A program made the translations under genes and the position numbers. DNA of 22,927 nucleotides, from NCBI GenBank assembly GCA_030039975.1, contig JASHUO010000398.1, positions 1 to 22,927 on the forward strand. Direction: 5' to 3'. Origin of the DNA: Alphaproteobacteria bacterium. GTDB lineage: Bacteria > Pseudomonadota > Alphaproteobacteria > ATCC43930 > CGMCC-115725. The notes beneath the pieces are model-generated. The model saw only the letters and a program-made list of their open reading frames with translations. It made no database searches and had not been told where the DNA came from. This document shows positions 7,817-15,579 of the stretch, piece after piece; within the stretch, counting starts at the first letter, position 1; every line of letters starts with the position of its first letter.

Positions 7817-8584
7817 TCAGGCGACCTGCTTCAAGGCGACCGCCACACGGCGGATCTGCTCGTCGACGTCGATCTCGACCGTGGAGGGGACCTCGAGCCG
7901 GCGATCCTCGAAGACGTGCACCTTGCCGCGCCTGCGGCGGCGGAACGACATGACCGCTGCGTCGCGGGCATGGACGAGCGCCACCATTTGCGGGCGGAAC
8001 AGACGGAACATGGCGCTGAGCCAGCGGTTCAGCGGCCAGGACGGTCGCGCCAGGTCGATGACGAAGCGGTCGAGCATCGCGGCGACGTCGGCCGCGGCAT
8101 ACCAGGTCTCACCGGTGACCCACCGGTTGGTGGTGAAGAGCCGCACCGGCTCTCCGGTCTCGCTCACGGCGATGGCTACAAGATGGCTCAGCTCGTCATT
8201 GTCGGCGCCCTGATTGGGCTGCGGGACCGGCGGCGCCACCGGCGCCGAGGGTGCATCGGCGATGGCGAGCTCGGGCATGATCAGCGGCCGCGTCCCCGGC
8301 GCCATGCCGCGCGGCCGCAGGAAGGTGTGGAAATGCCCGTGCTCAGGGTCGACGCGCTGCCCCGGCGGATGCGCATGGTAAAAATACTGGGCATGCGACA
8401 GCGGGTCGTAGACGTCGCCCTCGGGATAGTGGTTCCACTCGACGACGCCGTCCGCGCCGCGCAGCAAGTCGCCGAGGATCGTGTCGCCACTCTGCGCCAG
8501 CACCCGCCGGCACTCCAGCACCTCATCGCCTGCCGCCGCCATGGCTTCGAGCTCGGCGCGACCGAGGTGGGAAAGATTCTGCAT
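7817..8584 (-). CDS. Conserved hypothetical protein, DUF6969-like, histidine-rich N-terminal half
   Basis: A 255-residue soluble protein without signal peptide. The N-terminal part reads ..ILGDLLRGADGVVEWNHYPEGDVYDPLSHAQYF then YHAHPPG and EHGHFHTFLRPRGM, with seven histidines between residues 52 and 86 (52, 64, 70, 72, 82, 84, 86). The HAH and HGHFH clusters could bind a metal ion. Residues 108-130 are a Pro/Ala-rich linker. The second half (LSHLVAIAVSETGEPVRLFTTNRWVTGETWYAA..) is mixed alpha/beta, ending in a basic stretch FRRRRRGKVHVFEDRRLEVPS. It resembles the protein family I know as DUF6969; function is unknown and the assignment is from memory. GGGGG precedes the ATG by 7 nt. It lies 57 nt downstream of the lipoprotein gene on the same strand and could be the last gene of the lipid-transport operon. 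Confidence 0.65.
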   Translation of the reverse strand: MQNLSHLGRAELEAMAAAGDEVLECRRVLAQSGDTILGDLLRGADGVVEWNHYPEGDVYDPLSHAQYFYHAHPPGQRVDPEHGHFHTFLRPRGMAPGTRPLIMPELAIADAPSAPVAPPVPQPNQGADNDELSHLVAIAVSETGEPVRLFTTNRWVTGETWYAAADVAAMLDRFVIDLARPSWPLNRWLSAMFRLFRPQMVALVHARDAAVMSFRRRRRGKVHVFEDRRLEVPSTVEIDVDEQIRRVAVALKQVA

Positions 8585-8641
8585 TCGCCGACCCCCTTTA
8601 ACTCCTTATCTATCTCAGGGGCCGGCGAGGCTGGCAAGGCT

Positions 8642-9250
8642 TCAGCGGGCGGCGGCGAGCGTCCACCCCACCATCTCGCGGGTCACCTGATGAAATGCAG
8701 AATTGAAGGCCTCGACGATCTCGGGGGTGCGGTTCTCGGCCGCCTTTGCCGAAGCGTCGAACGTGCGCTCGGCGATGATGGCGCGGTCCGGCATCTTGAC
8801 CAGCCGGGCGGCGATCTGCACCTGCACTTCTGGCGCGGCGGCGCCTTGGTAATCCGCCTCGAAATGCCGCAGCTCCAGCTGCAGCACGTAGTCGGCGCGC
8901 AAGGCCAGCGATTCGCGTGCAATCGCCGGGATGCGGCCGGAATTCTCGAAGGATTGGACGATGAGCGCCTGCACCATCGCGGGGGCGCGGTCGGTCCAGG
9001 CGGCGTCGGCGAAATAATCGACCGTGATCGGGCTGCGCTTCAAGGCGATGCGCTCGGTATCGAGTGCGGCAGTGCTCACGGGGGTGTCGACGAGGAGCTG
9101 CCAGGAGACGGGGGTGCCGGGCGGGAACTGCGGCACCGGCGTCAGCGTGAAGAGCTTGGGTGGCGGGGGCGCCGCCGGCAGCAGGCCGCCGCAGGCCGCC
9201 GGCGTCGCGGCGAGCCCCACCAGGAGGAGGCGGCGCGTCACGTGTCTCAT
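8642..9250 (-). CDS. ABC-type transport auxiliary lipoprotein (PqiC-like)
   Basis: A 202-residue lipoprotein. The signal peptide MRHVTRRLLLVGLAATPAAC ends in a lipobox-like PAAC (the -3 residue is Pro where Leu is usual), so Cys20 is the predicted lipidation site. The mature domain (KLFTLTPVPQFP..WQLLVDTPVSTAALDTERIALKRSP..YFADAAWTDRAPAMVQALIVQSFENSG) fits the PqiC/YmbA family (PF03886, ABC-type transport auxiliary component). These are outer-membrane-anchored partners of MCE proteins. It starts 10 nt after the MCE gene stop and is the fourth gene of the operon, so it probably supplies the outer-membrane contact for lipid passage. Pro/Gly-rich residues 21-32 form a linker after the lipid anchor. 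The substrate cannot be deduced. Confidence 0.85.
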   Translation of the reverse strand: MRHVTRRLLLVGLAATPAACGGLLPAAPPPPKLFTLTPVPQFPPGTPVSWQLLVDTPVSTAALDTERIALKRSPITVDYFADAAWTDRAPAMVQALIVQSFENSGRIPAIARESLALRADYVLQLELRHFEADYQGAAAPEVQVQIAARLVKMPDRAIIAERTFDASAKAAENRTPEIVEAFNSAFHQVTREMVGWTLAAAR

Positions 9251-9260
9251 TGCGGCTGTC

Positions 9261-10214
9261 TCATTGCGGCTGGTAGCCCTTGCGGCGGTCGCCGCCGAGG
9301 AGGAGTTGCGAGGGATTGCGCTCGATCTGCTCGGTGAGCCGCGTCAGCTCGGCGACCAGGGTGCGGGCGTCGATGAGCAGCTGGCTCAACTGGGGGAGCC
9401 CTCGCTGGCTGAAATCGCGCAAGGGCGGACGGGTCTCCTGCACCACCCCGTCGAGATCGGAGGCGAGCTTGTCGAGCTTGCGCGAGGCCTGATCGATGCT
9501 CTGCAGCGCGGCGGGTGCCGCGCCCTGGCTGCCAACGAGCTGGCGCAGATCGAGCAGCGTCGCATTGGCGGTGTCGAGCGTGCTGTGCAGGTCGCGCATC
9601 GCCGCCGCCGTATCGCCCATCGCGTTGCCGAGATCATCCGCATGGGCGGCAGCGGCGCCGGTGACGCGCCGGATATTGTCCAGCGTCTCGGCGATGGCGG
9701 CGCGATTGCGCGCGTCAAGAATGTCGGAAAGCTTGTCGGCGACCTCGCTGAGGCGCGCCAGCACTTCAGGCGCGCTGGCGAAGACCTGCTGCAGCCCCGA
9801 GGGACGCGAGGCGATGACGGGATAGCGCTGGCCCGCCGTCGCCTCGAGCGGCGGCGCATTCTGGCTGCCGCCGCTGATCTCGATATAGGCGGTGCCGGTC
9901 AGGCCTTGCACTTCGAGCGAGGCGACGGCATCCGTCTTGATCAGCGCCGACTGATCAAGCTCGATGGTGACGCGCACCCGTCCCAGGTTCTGCGGGTCGA
10001 TGCGAATTTCCTCGACGCGACCGATGCGAATGCCGTTGTAGCTCACCTCGGAGCCGAGCGAGAGGCCGGTCACCGAGCCGGTGAAATAGATGTCGTAGAA
10101 GGTGCGCTCGCGGTTGAACTCGATGCCGGCGATCCACAGCGCGGCGACCAGGACGCCGACCAGCATGACCAGCACGAAGGCGCCGACGGCAACGTAATTT
10201 GCGCGCGTTTCCAT
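9261..10214 (-). CDS. mlaD: MCE-domain periplasmic lipid-transport protein (MlaD-like)
   Basis: A 317-residue protein with one N-terminal membrane helix (METRANYVAVGAFVLVMLVGVLVAALWIA, about residues 6-30). A single MCE domain follows at about 37-115 (FYDIYFTGSVTGLSLGSEVSYNGIRIGRVEEIRIDP..LEVQGLTGTAYIEISGG). The remaining roughly 190 residues are strongly helical with heptad-like spacing (LARLSEVADKLSDILD; LDDLGNAM-type repeats; LDKLASDLDGVVQE) and little else. This is longer than E. coli MlaD (about 183 residues) and resembles MCE proteins whose C-terminal helices assemble into a tube. MCE hexamers carry phospholipids or other hydrophobic molecules across the periplasm. It begins 3 nt after the ATPase gene and ends 10 nt before the lipoprotein gene. 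The exact lipid and direction of transport are unknown. Confidence 0.92.
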   Translation of the reverse strand: METRANYVAVGAFVLVMLVGVLVAALWIAGIEFNRERTFYDIYFTGSVTGLSLGSEVSYNGIRIGRVEEIRIDPQNLGRVRVTIELDQSALIKTDAVASLEVQGLTGTAYIEISGGSQNAPPLEATAGQRYPVIASRPSGLQQVFASAPEVLARLSEVADKLSDILDARNRAAIAETLDNIRRVTGAAAAHADDLGNAMGDTAAAMRDLHSTLDTANATLLDLRQLVGSQGAAPAALQSIDQASRKLDKLASDLDGVVQETRPPLRDFSQRGLPQLSQLLIDARTLVAELTRLTEQIERNPSQLLLGGDRRKGYQPQ

Positions 10215-10217
10215 CCT

Positions 10218-10985
10218 CTATCCGACGGCCTGCCCGTTCAACCCGGCCAATGCTGCGCGCCCCCGCGGCCCCCGGAAATACGCCTGGATCCAGGGATGGG
10301 GATCGCGCAGAAGCTCGGCTATTGTGCCGATTATCAGCCGCTTGTCGACCAGCACCGCGACCCGGTCGCAGATCGCGATGAGGCTGTCGAGATCGTGCGT
10401 CACCATGAAGACGGTGAGGCCGAGACTCGCGCGCAGATCGCGGATCAGCTCATCGAAAGCTCCGGCGGCGATGGGATCGAGGCCGGCGGTGGGCTCGTCG
10501 AGGAAGAGAAGCTGCGGGTCGAGGGCGAGAGCACGCGCCAGCCCGGCCCGCTTCCTCATGCCGCCGGAAAGCTCGGCAGGATATTTGGCGCTGGTATCGC
10601 CGGGAAGGCCGACAAGGCTGAGCTTCAGCTGCGTCACCTCGTCGAGCAACGGCGGCTGCAGCTGTAGCTGCTCGCGCAGCGGCAGGGCGATGTTCTGGGC
10701 CGCGGTGAGCGAGCTGAACAGCGCGCCGTCCTGGAAAAGCACGCCCCATTGCGCTTCGAGCACGCGGCGCCCGGCATCGTCGAGCCGGCGCCAGTCCTCG
10801 CCGAAGACCTCGATGTCGCCCACCTCGGGCTCGATCAGGCCGATGACGGTGCGCAGCAACACCGATTTGCCGCTACCGGAACCGCCGACCACGCCCAGTA
10901 CCTCGCCATGCCTCAGGTCGAACTCGAGATTGTCGTGCAGCACCCGCCCGCCGACCCGGGTCCTGAGCCCGCGCACGCGGACCAT
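10218..10985 (-). CDS. mlaF: Lipid-transport ABC ATPase (MlaF-like)
   Basis: A 255-residue ABC ATPase, the usual length for MlaF. Motifs: Walker A GGSGSGKS at about 34-41, Q-loop region LFQDGALFSSLTAAQNIALP, signature LSGGMRKRAGLARAL, Walker B LLFLDEPTAGLDP, H-loop MVTHD. The FQDGALFSSLT and SGGMRKRAG wording is characteristic of the Mla/Mkl/TGD3 subfamily rather than of generic importers. The start at 10985 (MVRVRGLRTRVGGRVLH) lies 7 nt after the permease stop. The frame extends 57 codons upstream, but that part overlaps the permease and is not ABC-like. It energises the MlaE permease in the same operon. No strong Shine-Dalgarno is seen, and translation is probably coupled to the permease gene. 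Confidence 0.93.
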   Translation of the reverse strand: MVRVRGLRTRVGGRVLHDNLEFDLRHGEVLGVVGGSGSGKSVLLRTVIGLIEPEVGDIEVFGEDWRRLDDAGRRVLEAQWGVLFQDGALFSSLTAAQNIALPLREQLQLQPPLLDEVTQLKLSLVGLPGDTSAKYPAELSGGMRKRAGLARALALDPQLLFLDEPTAGLDPIAAGAFDELIRDLRASLGLTVFMVTHDLDSLIAICDRVAVLVDKRLIIGTIAELLRDPHPWIQAYFRGPRGRAALAGLNGQAVG

Positions 10986-10992
10986 CGGCCGG

Positions 10993-12165
10993 TCAGATGC
11001 CGAGCCGGGAGTAGAGGACGGAGAAGAGGGCATCGATGATGATGACCAGAAAGATCGAGCGGACGACGGACAGGGTGGTGAGCCGGCCGACGCTCTCGGC
11101 GCTGCGGGATACATGGAAGCCGGCACGGCAGCCGACGAGAGCAATGGTGGCAGCAAAGAACGGCGCCTTCAAGATGCCGACCCAGAAGGTCCATTCGCCG
11201 ACCGCCTGGTGCAGCTGCTGCACGAAGAAGGGCGGCGTTACGCCGAGCGAGACCCAGGACATGAGGGCGCCACCGACCAGCGCCATGAAATCGGCATAGG
11301 CCGCGAGCAAGGGGAGGACGAGGACCAGGCCGACGAGGCGCGGCAGCACCAGCAGCTCGACCGGGTCGAGGCCGAGCGTGCGCATGGCGTCGACCTCCTC
11401 GTTCACCTCCATGGCGCCGATCTCCGCGGTGAAAGCGCTGCCGGATCGGCCGGCGACGATAATCGCGGTGATGAGCACGCCGAGCTCGCGGAGGATACCG
11501 ACGGCAAGCAGATTTACGGTGAAGATCTCGGCGCCGAAGCGGCGCAGCTGGTCGGCGCCCTGGAATGCGATGACGATGCCGATGAGGAACGAGAGAAGAC
11601 CGACGATCGGCAGCGCGCCGACGCCGCTGCGGTCCATCTGCGTCACCAGCGCGGCCGCGCGGAACCGGGACGGATGGCGCAGAGTGCGCAGCGCCGTCAC
11701 CATGACCAATCCGAAGAAGCCGACGAGCTCGCGGATTTCAGCCCCTGCCCCGAACGTCCGCTCGCCGATCGCCGCGAGGATGTCGACGAGCCGATCGGCG
11801 AAGCTCTCGGGCGGGAGGGCGGGCAGCGGGGCCGGTTCGCCCTTGGCGACCTGGTCGAGGAGCGGAGCGAAACCGGGCGCGACATTCTCGATGCTGGCGA
11901 CGACGCCCTGCGCCTCAAGCGTGCGAGCGGTGCGCAGCAGCAGCCAGGCGCCGACTGTATCGAGCCGCTCCAGCCCGGCCAGGTCGATGCGCAGCCGCGT
12001 GCCCGGCGCGATCTCGGCGAGTCGGCCGAGGGCGTGGTCGAGCGCCGCGGCGCTGGCGATGAGCCAGCGCCCGGCGGCGCGCAGCACGAGCGCATCGCCC
12101 TCGGTCCGGAGATCGAAGCTGGCTTCAGCGGACGGCATGGCGGAGCAGTCTACACGCACAGCCAT
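10993..12165 (-). CDS. mlaE: MlaE-type permease with N-terminal STAS domain
   Basis: A 390-residue fusion. Residues about 15-110 form a STAS domain (SFDLRTEGDALVLRAAGRWLI..LRIDLAGLERLDTVGAWLLLRTARTLEAQG), the job done by the separate protein MlaB in E. coli. Residues about 130-390 are the MlaE permease with about five membrane helices and the family signature GILRELGVLITAIIVAGRSGSAFTAEIGAM near 240-270. MlaE dimers form the membrane core that moves lipids to or from the MCE ring. It is the first gene of the operon (mlaE-mlaF-mlaD-lipoprotein). An in-frame ATG at 12138 (MPSAEASFDL) is an equally reasonable start; neither has a clear Shine-Dalgarno. Divergent from apt, with 98 bp between the start codons. 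Confidence 0.93.
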   Translation of the reverse strand: MAVRVDCSAMPSAEASFDLRTEGDALVLRAAGRWLIASAAALDHALGRLAEIAPGTRLRIDLAGLERLDTVGAWLLLRTARTLEAQGVVASIENVAPGFAPLLDQVAKGEPAPLPALPPESFADRLVDILAAIGERTFGAGAEIRELVGFFGLVMVTALRTLRHPSRFRAAALVTQMDRSGVGALPIVGLLSFLIGIVIAFQGADQLRRFGAEIFTVNLLAVGILRELGVLITAIIVAGRSGSAFTAEIGAMEVNEEVDAMRTLGLDPVELLVLPRLVGLVLVLPLLAAYADFMALVGGALMSWVSLGVTPPFFVQQLHQAVGEWTFWVGILKAPFFAATIALVGCRAGFHVSRSAESVGRLTTLSVVRSIFLVIIIDALFSVLYSRLGI

Positions 12166-12200
12166 GTCCGGACGAAATGCCGCTTTTAGCCACCCCCGGT

Positions 12201-12229
12201 TTGGTTCCCGGCACGCACTTGGCTAGAGT
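12201..12229 (+). promoter_or_regulatory. Putative apt promoter
   Basis: TTGGTT (12201-12206) and TAGAGT (12224-12229) are separated by 17 bp and each match the sigma70 hexamers at 4 of 6 positions. Transcription would start near 12236, giving a leader of about 28 nt before the apt ATG with GGAG at 12254-12257. Confidence 0.4.
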
Positions 12230-12263
12230 GGGCGCCCGACGCAGAACCCCTTTGGAGCGCCGC

Positions 12264-12779
12264 ATGGATCTGAAGCAGCATATCCGGGGGATTCCTGATT
12301 TCCCCAAGCCCGGGATCCTCTTCTACGACATCTCGACATTGCTGGCGCATGCCGAAGCATGGCAGGCAACGGTCGAACGGCTCGACGCGGCGCTGCGCTC
12401 CTATCAGCCGGAGCTTTTGGTCGGCATCGAATCGCGCGGCTTCCTGGTGTCGGCGCCGCTCGCCTATAGCCTCGGCTGCGGCTTCGCCATGGTGCGCAAG
12501 AAAGGCAAGCTGCCGGGAACGACGATTCCCTTCACCTACGACCTCGAATACGGCAGCGACACGATCGAGATCCAGGCGGATGCCATCAAACCGGGTCAAC
12601 GCGTGATTGTGCTCGACGATCTGTTGGCGACCGGCGGGACGCTCAACGCGGCCATCCGCCTCTGCCGCATGGTCGGCGGCGAAGTACTTGCCGCGGCCTG
12701 CATCATCGAGCTGTCCTTTCTCAACGGTCGCAACCGGATCGACGTCCCCTTCACCTCGGTGGTCAGCTACGACTCCTGA
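12264..12779 (+). CDS. apt: Adenine phosphoribosyltransferase
   Basis: A 171-residue type I phosphoribosyltransferase that converts adenine and PRPP to AMP in purine salvage, in the cytoplasm. Diagnostic segments are KQHIRGIPDFPKPGILFYDIS (N-terminal hood, residues 4-24), GIESRGFLVSAPLAY (54-68), VRKKGKLPG (77-85) and the PRPP-binding loop VIVLDDLLATGGT (114-126). Length and motif order match APT. I chose the ATG at 12264 because GGAG precedes it at 12254-12257 and it matches APT N-termini. The gene stands alone between the divergent mla operon and the convergent pot operon, whose stop is 6 bp from its own. A small CTCC-TGAA-GGAG palindrome (12773-12784) surrounds the stop codon, but it is too short to call a terminator. 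Confidence 0.97.
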   Translation: MDLKQHIRGIPDFPKPGILFYDISTLLAHAEAWQATVERLDAALRSYQPELLVGIESRGFLVSAPLAYSLGCGFAMVRKKGKLPGTTIPFTYDLEYGSDTIEIQADAIKPGQRVIVLDDLLATGGTLNAAIRLCRMVGGEVLAAACIIELSFLNGRNRIDVPFTSVVSYDS

Positions 12780-12785
12780 AGGAGC

Positions 12786-13592
12786 TCAGCGCCCGCCGTC
12801 GCGCGTCCGCATCAGCCGTCCCGCGCCCGTCACCAGTACCGCCACGGTGACGAGGAAGAGCGTCGCCAGTGCGTTGATCTGCGGGCTGACTCCGAGACGA
12901 ATGCTGGAAAAGATCACCATCGGCAAGGTCGTCGAGGACGGGCCGGAGGTGAAGCTGGCGATGACGAGATCGTCCAGCGAGAGGGTGAAGGCGAGCAACC
13001 AGCCCGCCGCCAGCGCCGGCGCGATGAGCGGCAGGGTGATGACCAGGAAGACCTTGAAAGGGCGCGCGCCGAGGTCGAGCGCCGCCTCTTCGAGCGACCG
13101 GTCGAACGCGGCGAGCCGCGCCTCGACCACGACAGCGACATAGGCGGTCCCGAGGGTGATATGTGCGGCGGCGATGGTGAGGATGCCGCGCCCCCGCGGC
13201 CAGCCGATCGCCTGCTCCAGCGCGACGAAGAGCAGCAGGAGCGAGAGCCCGGTGATGACCTCGGGCATGACGAGCGGTGCGGTGACGAGCGTGCCGAACA
13301 GCGCCCGGCCGCGGAAGCGCCGGTAGCGCTGCAGCGCGTAGCCGGCCATCGTGCCGAGCAGCAGCGCGCCACTGGCGGCGGTGACCGCGATCTCTAGGCT
13401 GATCAGCGCCGCGTGCTGAATCGCCTCGTTGTGCATGAGCTCGACATACCAATGCGTCGAGAACCCGGCCCAGACCGTCACCAGGCGCGAGGCGTTGAAG
13501 GAATAGGCGACGAGCGAAGCGATGGGGCCATAAAGGAAGGCATAGCCCACCGCCATCATGACCGCGAGAAACGGAGAAAGCCGATGGGTCAC
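12786..13592 (-). CDS. potI: Polyamine ABC transporter permease (PotI/PotC-like)
   Basis: A 268-residue inner-membrane permease with about six helices. It carries the importer EAA-type loop EEAALDLGARPFKVFLVITLPLIAPALAAG, which contacts the ATPase. The N-terminus VTHRLSPFLAVMMAVGYAFLYGP and the segment SLDDLVIASFTSGPSSTTLPMVIFSSIRLGVSPQINALAT are typical of PotC/PotI. The GTG start at 13592 overlaps the previous gene's stop by 4 nt (GTGA). The frame extends 40 codons upstream, but those residues only shadow the preceding permease. It is the last gene of the four-gene transporter set and is convergent with apt. By analogy with PotFGHI it forms a heterodimer with the permease encoded at 13589-14467. 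The I versus C label is by gene order and the PotF-like binding protein. Confidence 0.9.
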   Translation of the reverse strand: MTHRLSPFLAVMMAVGYAFLYGPIASLVAYSFNASRLVTVWAGFSTHWYVELMHNEAIQHAALISLEIAVTAASGALLLGTMAGYALQRYRRFRGRALFGTLVTAPLVMPEVITGLSLLLLFVALEQAIGWPRGRGILTIAAAHITLGTAYVAVVVEARLAAFDRSLEEAALDLGARPFKVFLVITLPLIAPALAAGWLLAFTLSLDDLVIASFTSGPSSTTLPMVIFSSIRLGVSPQINALATLFLVTVAVLVTGAGRLMRTRDGGR

Positions 13593-14467
13593 GCCGTCTC
13601 TCCCTGCAGCAGACGGCGGATGAGGCCCATCGGCAGCAACAACAGCACCAGCATGGCGACGGCAACGGCGCTGGCCATCGGCCAGTCGTGATTGGCGAAG
13701 AACTCGTCCCACAGCACCTTGCCGATCATCAGCGTGTCGGGGCCGCCGAGCAGCGACGGGATCACGAACTCGCCCACCGCCGGGATGAAGACGAGCAGGG
13801 CGCCGGCGGCAATGCCCGGCATGGACAACGGCAAGGTCACCCGGAGAAAGGCCCGCCAGGGCCGGCAGCCTAGATCGGCCGCGGCCTCGAGCAGTGCCGG
13901 GTCGAGCTTTTCGAGTTGGGCGTAAAGCGGCAGCACCATGAACGGCAGGTAGGAGTAGACGATGCCGACATAGACGGCGAAAGCGTTGTTGAGGAGGATC
14001 AGCGGCTGATGGATGAGCCCGAGGGTGAGCAGCACATTGTTGATGAGCCCGTTCTCCTTCAACAGGCCGATCCAGGCATAGACGCGGATGAGAAAGCTGG
14101 TCCAGAACGGCAGGATCACCAGCAACAGCAACAGGCTGCGGAAGCGGCGCGGCGCCCGCACGATGCCATAGGCCAGCGGATATCCAAGCAGCAGGCAGAA
14201 GACCGTCGAGACGGCCGCGAATTTGATGGCGTTGAGATAGGCAACGGCATAGAGGTCGTCGGTGAAAAGGCGGCGATAGCTTTCGCCGCTGAGATCGAGC
14301 CCCCAGCTGCCGCCGGCGGTATCGATCAGCGCCGAATAGGGCGGAATGCCGATCACCGATTCGGCGACGCTGATCTTGAGCGAGATCAGGAACGGCACCA
14401 GGAAGAACAGCACCAGCCAGGCGTAAGGCAGCGCTAGAACGGCGCGCCGGCGCAGCGCGGCGCTCAT
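13589..14467 (-). CDS. potH: Polyamine ABC transporter permease (PotH/PotB-like)
   Basis: A 292-residue permease with about six membrane helices. The first helix (AVLALPYAWLVLFFLVPFLISLKIS) is followed by a large periplasmic loop (residues about 35-75), the usual form of PotB/PotH. The coupling-loop motif LEAAADLGCRPWRAFLRVTLPLSMPGIAAG and the following FIPAVGEFVIPSLLGGPDTLMIGKVLWDEFF are nearly canonical for the polyamine family. Its ATG overlaps the ATPase stop (ATGA, 14467-14464) and its stop overlaps the next permease start, so the three are translationally coupled. It forms the transmembrane channel with the partner permease. No odd features. Confidence 0.92.
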   Translation of the reverse strand: MSAALRRRAVLALPYAWLVLFFLVPFLISLKISVAESVIGIPPYSALIDTAGGSWGLDLSGESYRRLFTDDLYAVAYLNAIKFAAVSTVFCLLLGYPLAYGIVRAPRRFRSLLLLLVILPFWTSFLIRVYAWIGLLKENGLINNVLLTLGLIHQPLILLNNAFAVYVGIVYSYLPFMVLPLYAQLEKLDPALLEAAADLGCRPWRAFLRVTLPLSMPGIAAGALLVFIPAVGEFVIPSLLGGPDTLMIGKVLWDEFFANHDWPMASAVAVAMLVLLLLPMGLIRRLLQGETA

Positions 14468-15579
14468 GGCGGCAACACCACGGCCGCGGCCGGTGCGAAG
14501 GCCAGCATCACTCCCTGCCCGGTCGCGTAGCCCTCCGTCCGGCGCCCGGTATTGGGCAAGGTCACGCGCAGCAGCTTGCCGCCGGCGAGCTCGACCTCGT
14601 AGGTCGAGGCTTCGCCGCGATAGGCGGCGCCGCGCACCCGTCCGACGAGCCGGTTCGGCGCGGTGGAGGCCGGCGCCAAGGTGATCTTTTCCGGCCGCAC
14701 CGCGATGGCGACCTCGCTGCCGGCGGGAAGGGGCGCGTGCTCGACGACGAGCGTGGTGCCGGCCTCGGCGCTATCGACCTGGAGGAAGCCTGCCGCGGCG
14801 CCGGCGACGCGTCCGGCGAAGAGATTGACGGCGCCGATGAAGTCGGCGACGAAACGGCTTGCCGGCTCTTCATAGATCTGCTGCGGCGTGCCGAGCTGGA
14901 CGATGCGCCCGTCCGACATGACAGCGATGCGGGACGCCATGCTCATCGCCTCTTCCTGATCATGCGTCACCATCAGGAAAGTGACGCCGACGCGCTGCTG
15001 GATGCGCACGAGCTCGAAGCGCGTCTCCTCGCGCAGCTTGCGGTCGAGCGCTGCCAGCGGCTCGTCGAGCAGGACGAGCTTCGGCTCCTGTGCCAGCGCG
15101 CGCGCCAGGGCGACGCGCTGCCGCTCGCCGCCGGAGAGCTGATGCGGCTTGCGCCGCGCGAGCGGTCCGAGCTTGACGAGGTCGAGCATGGCGGCGACGC
15201 GCGCGGCGATCTCGGCTTTAGGCAGGCCGTCCTGCCGCAATCCGAATCCCACGTTCTCCGCCGCCGTCATATGCGGGAAGAGCGCATAGGATTGGAACAT
15301 CATGTTGACCGGGCGGCGATAGGGCGGCACGCCGGCCATGTCGACGCCGTCGATGAGGATGCGTCCCGCGTCCGGCGTCTCGAAACCGGCGAGAAGGCGC
15401 AACAGCGTCGTCTTGCCGCAGCCGGAGGGACCGAGCAGCGCGAAGAACTCGCCGGCGGCGATGTCGAGCGAGACGCCGTCGACTGCCGCCGCGGCCCCCG
15501 GCGCGAAGCGCTTCCCCACCCCTTCGATGCGCAGATAGGAGGCCGCTTTCGCCGACCTCTCCGGCTCGGGCGAGCTCAC
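14464..15579 (-). CDS. potG: Polyamine ABC transporter ATPase (PotG/PotA-like)
   Basis: A 371-residue ABC ATPase. Walker A GPSGCGKTT is at 50-58, the Q-loop at MMFQSYALFPHMTAAENVGFG, signature LSGGERQRV at 148-156, Walker B KLVLLDEPLAALDR at about 167-180 and H-loop MVTHDQEEAMSMA. The C-terminal part (about 245-371) has the TOBE/OB-fold features of polyamine, sulfate and maltose transporters (AIAVRPEKITLAP; RVRGAAYRGEASTYEVEL). The start is GTG at 15579, overlapping the binding-protein stop by 4 nt (GTGA). It supplies ATP hydrolysis for the PotH/PotI-like permease pair. The first 13 residues are variable and a later start is possible, but the junction arrangement favours this one. Confidence 0.93.
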   Translation of the reverse strand: MSSPEPERSAKAASYLRIEGVGKRFAPGAAAAVDGVSLDIAAGEFFALLGPSGCGKTTLLRLLAGFETPDAGRILIDGVDMAGVPPYRRPVNMMFQSYALFPHMTAAENVGFGLRQDGLPKAEIAARVAAMLDLVKLGPLARRKPHQLSGGERQRVALARALAQEPKLVLLDEPLAALDRKLREETRFELVRIQQRVGVTFLMVTHDQEEAMSMASRIAVMSDGRIVQLGTPQQIYEEPASRFVADFIGAVNLFAGRVAGAAAGFLQVDSAEAGTTLVVEHAPLPAGSEVAIAVRPEKITLAPASTAPNRLVGRVRGAAYRGEASTYEVELAGGKLLRVTLPNTGRRTEGYATGQGVMLAFAPAAAVVLPP

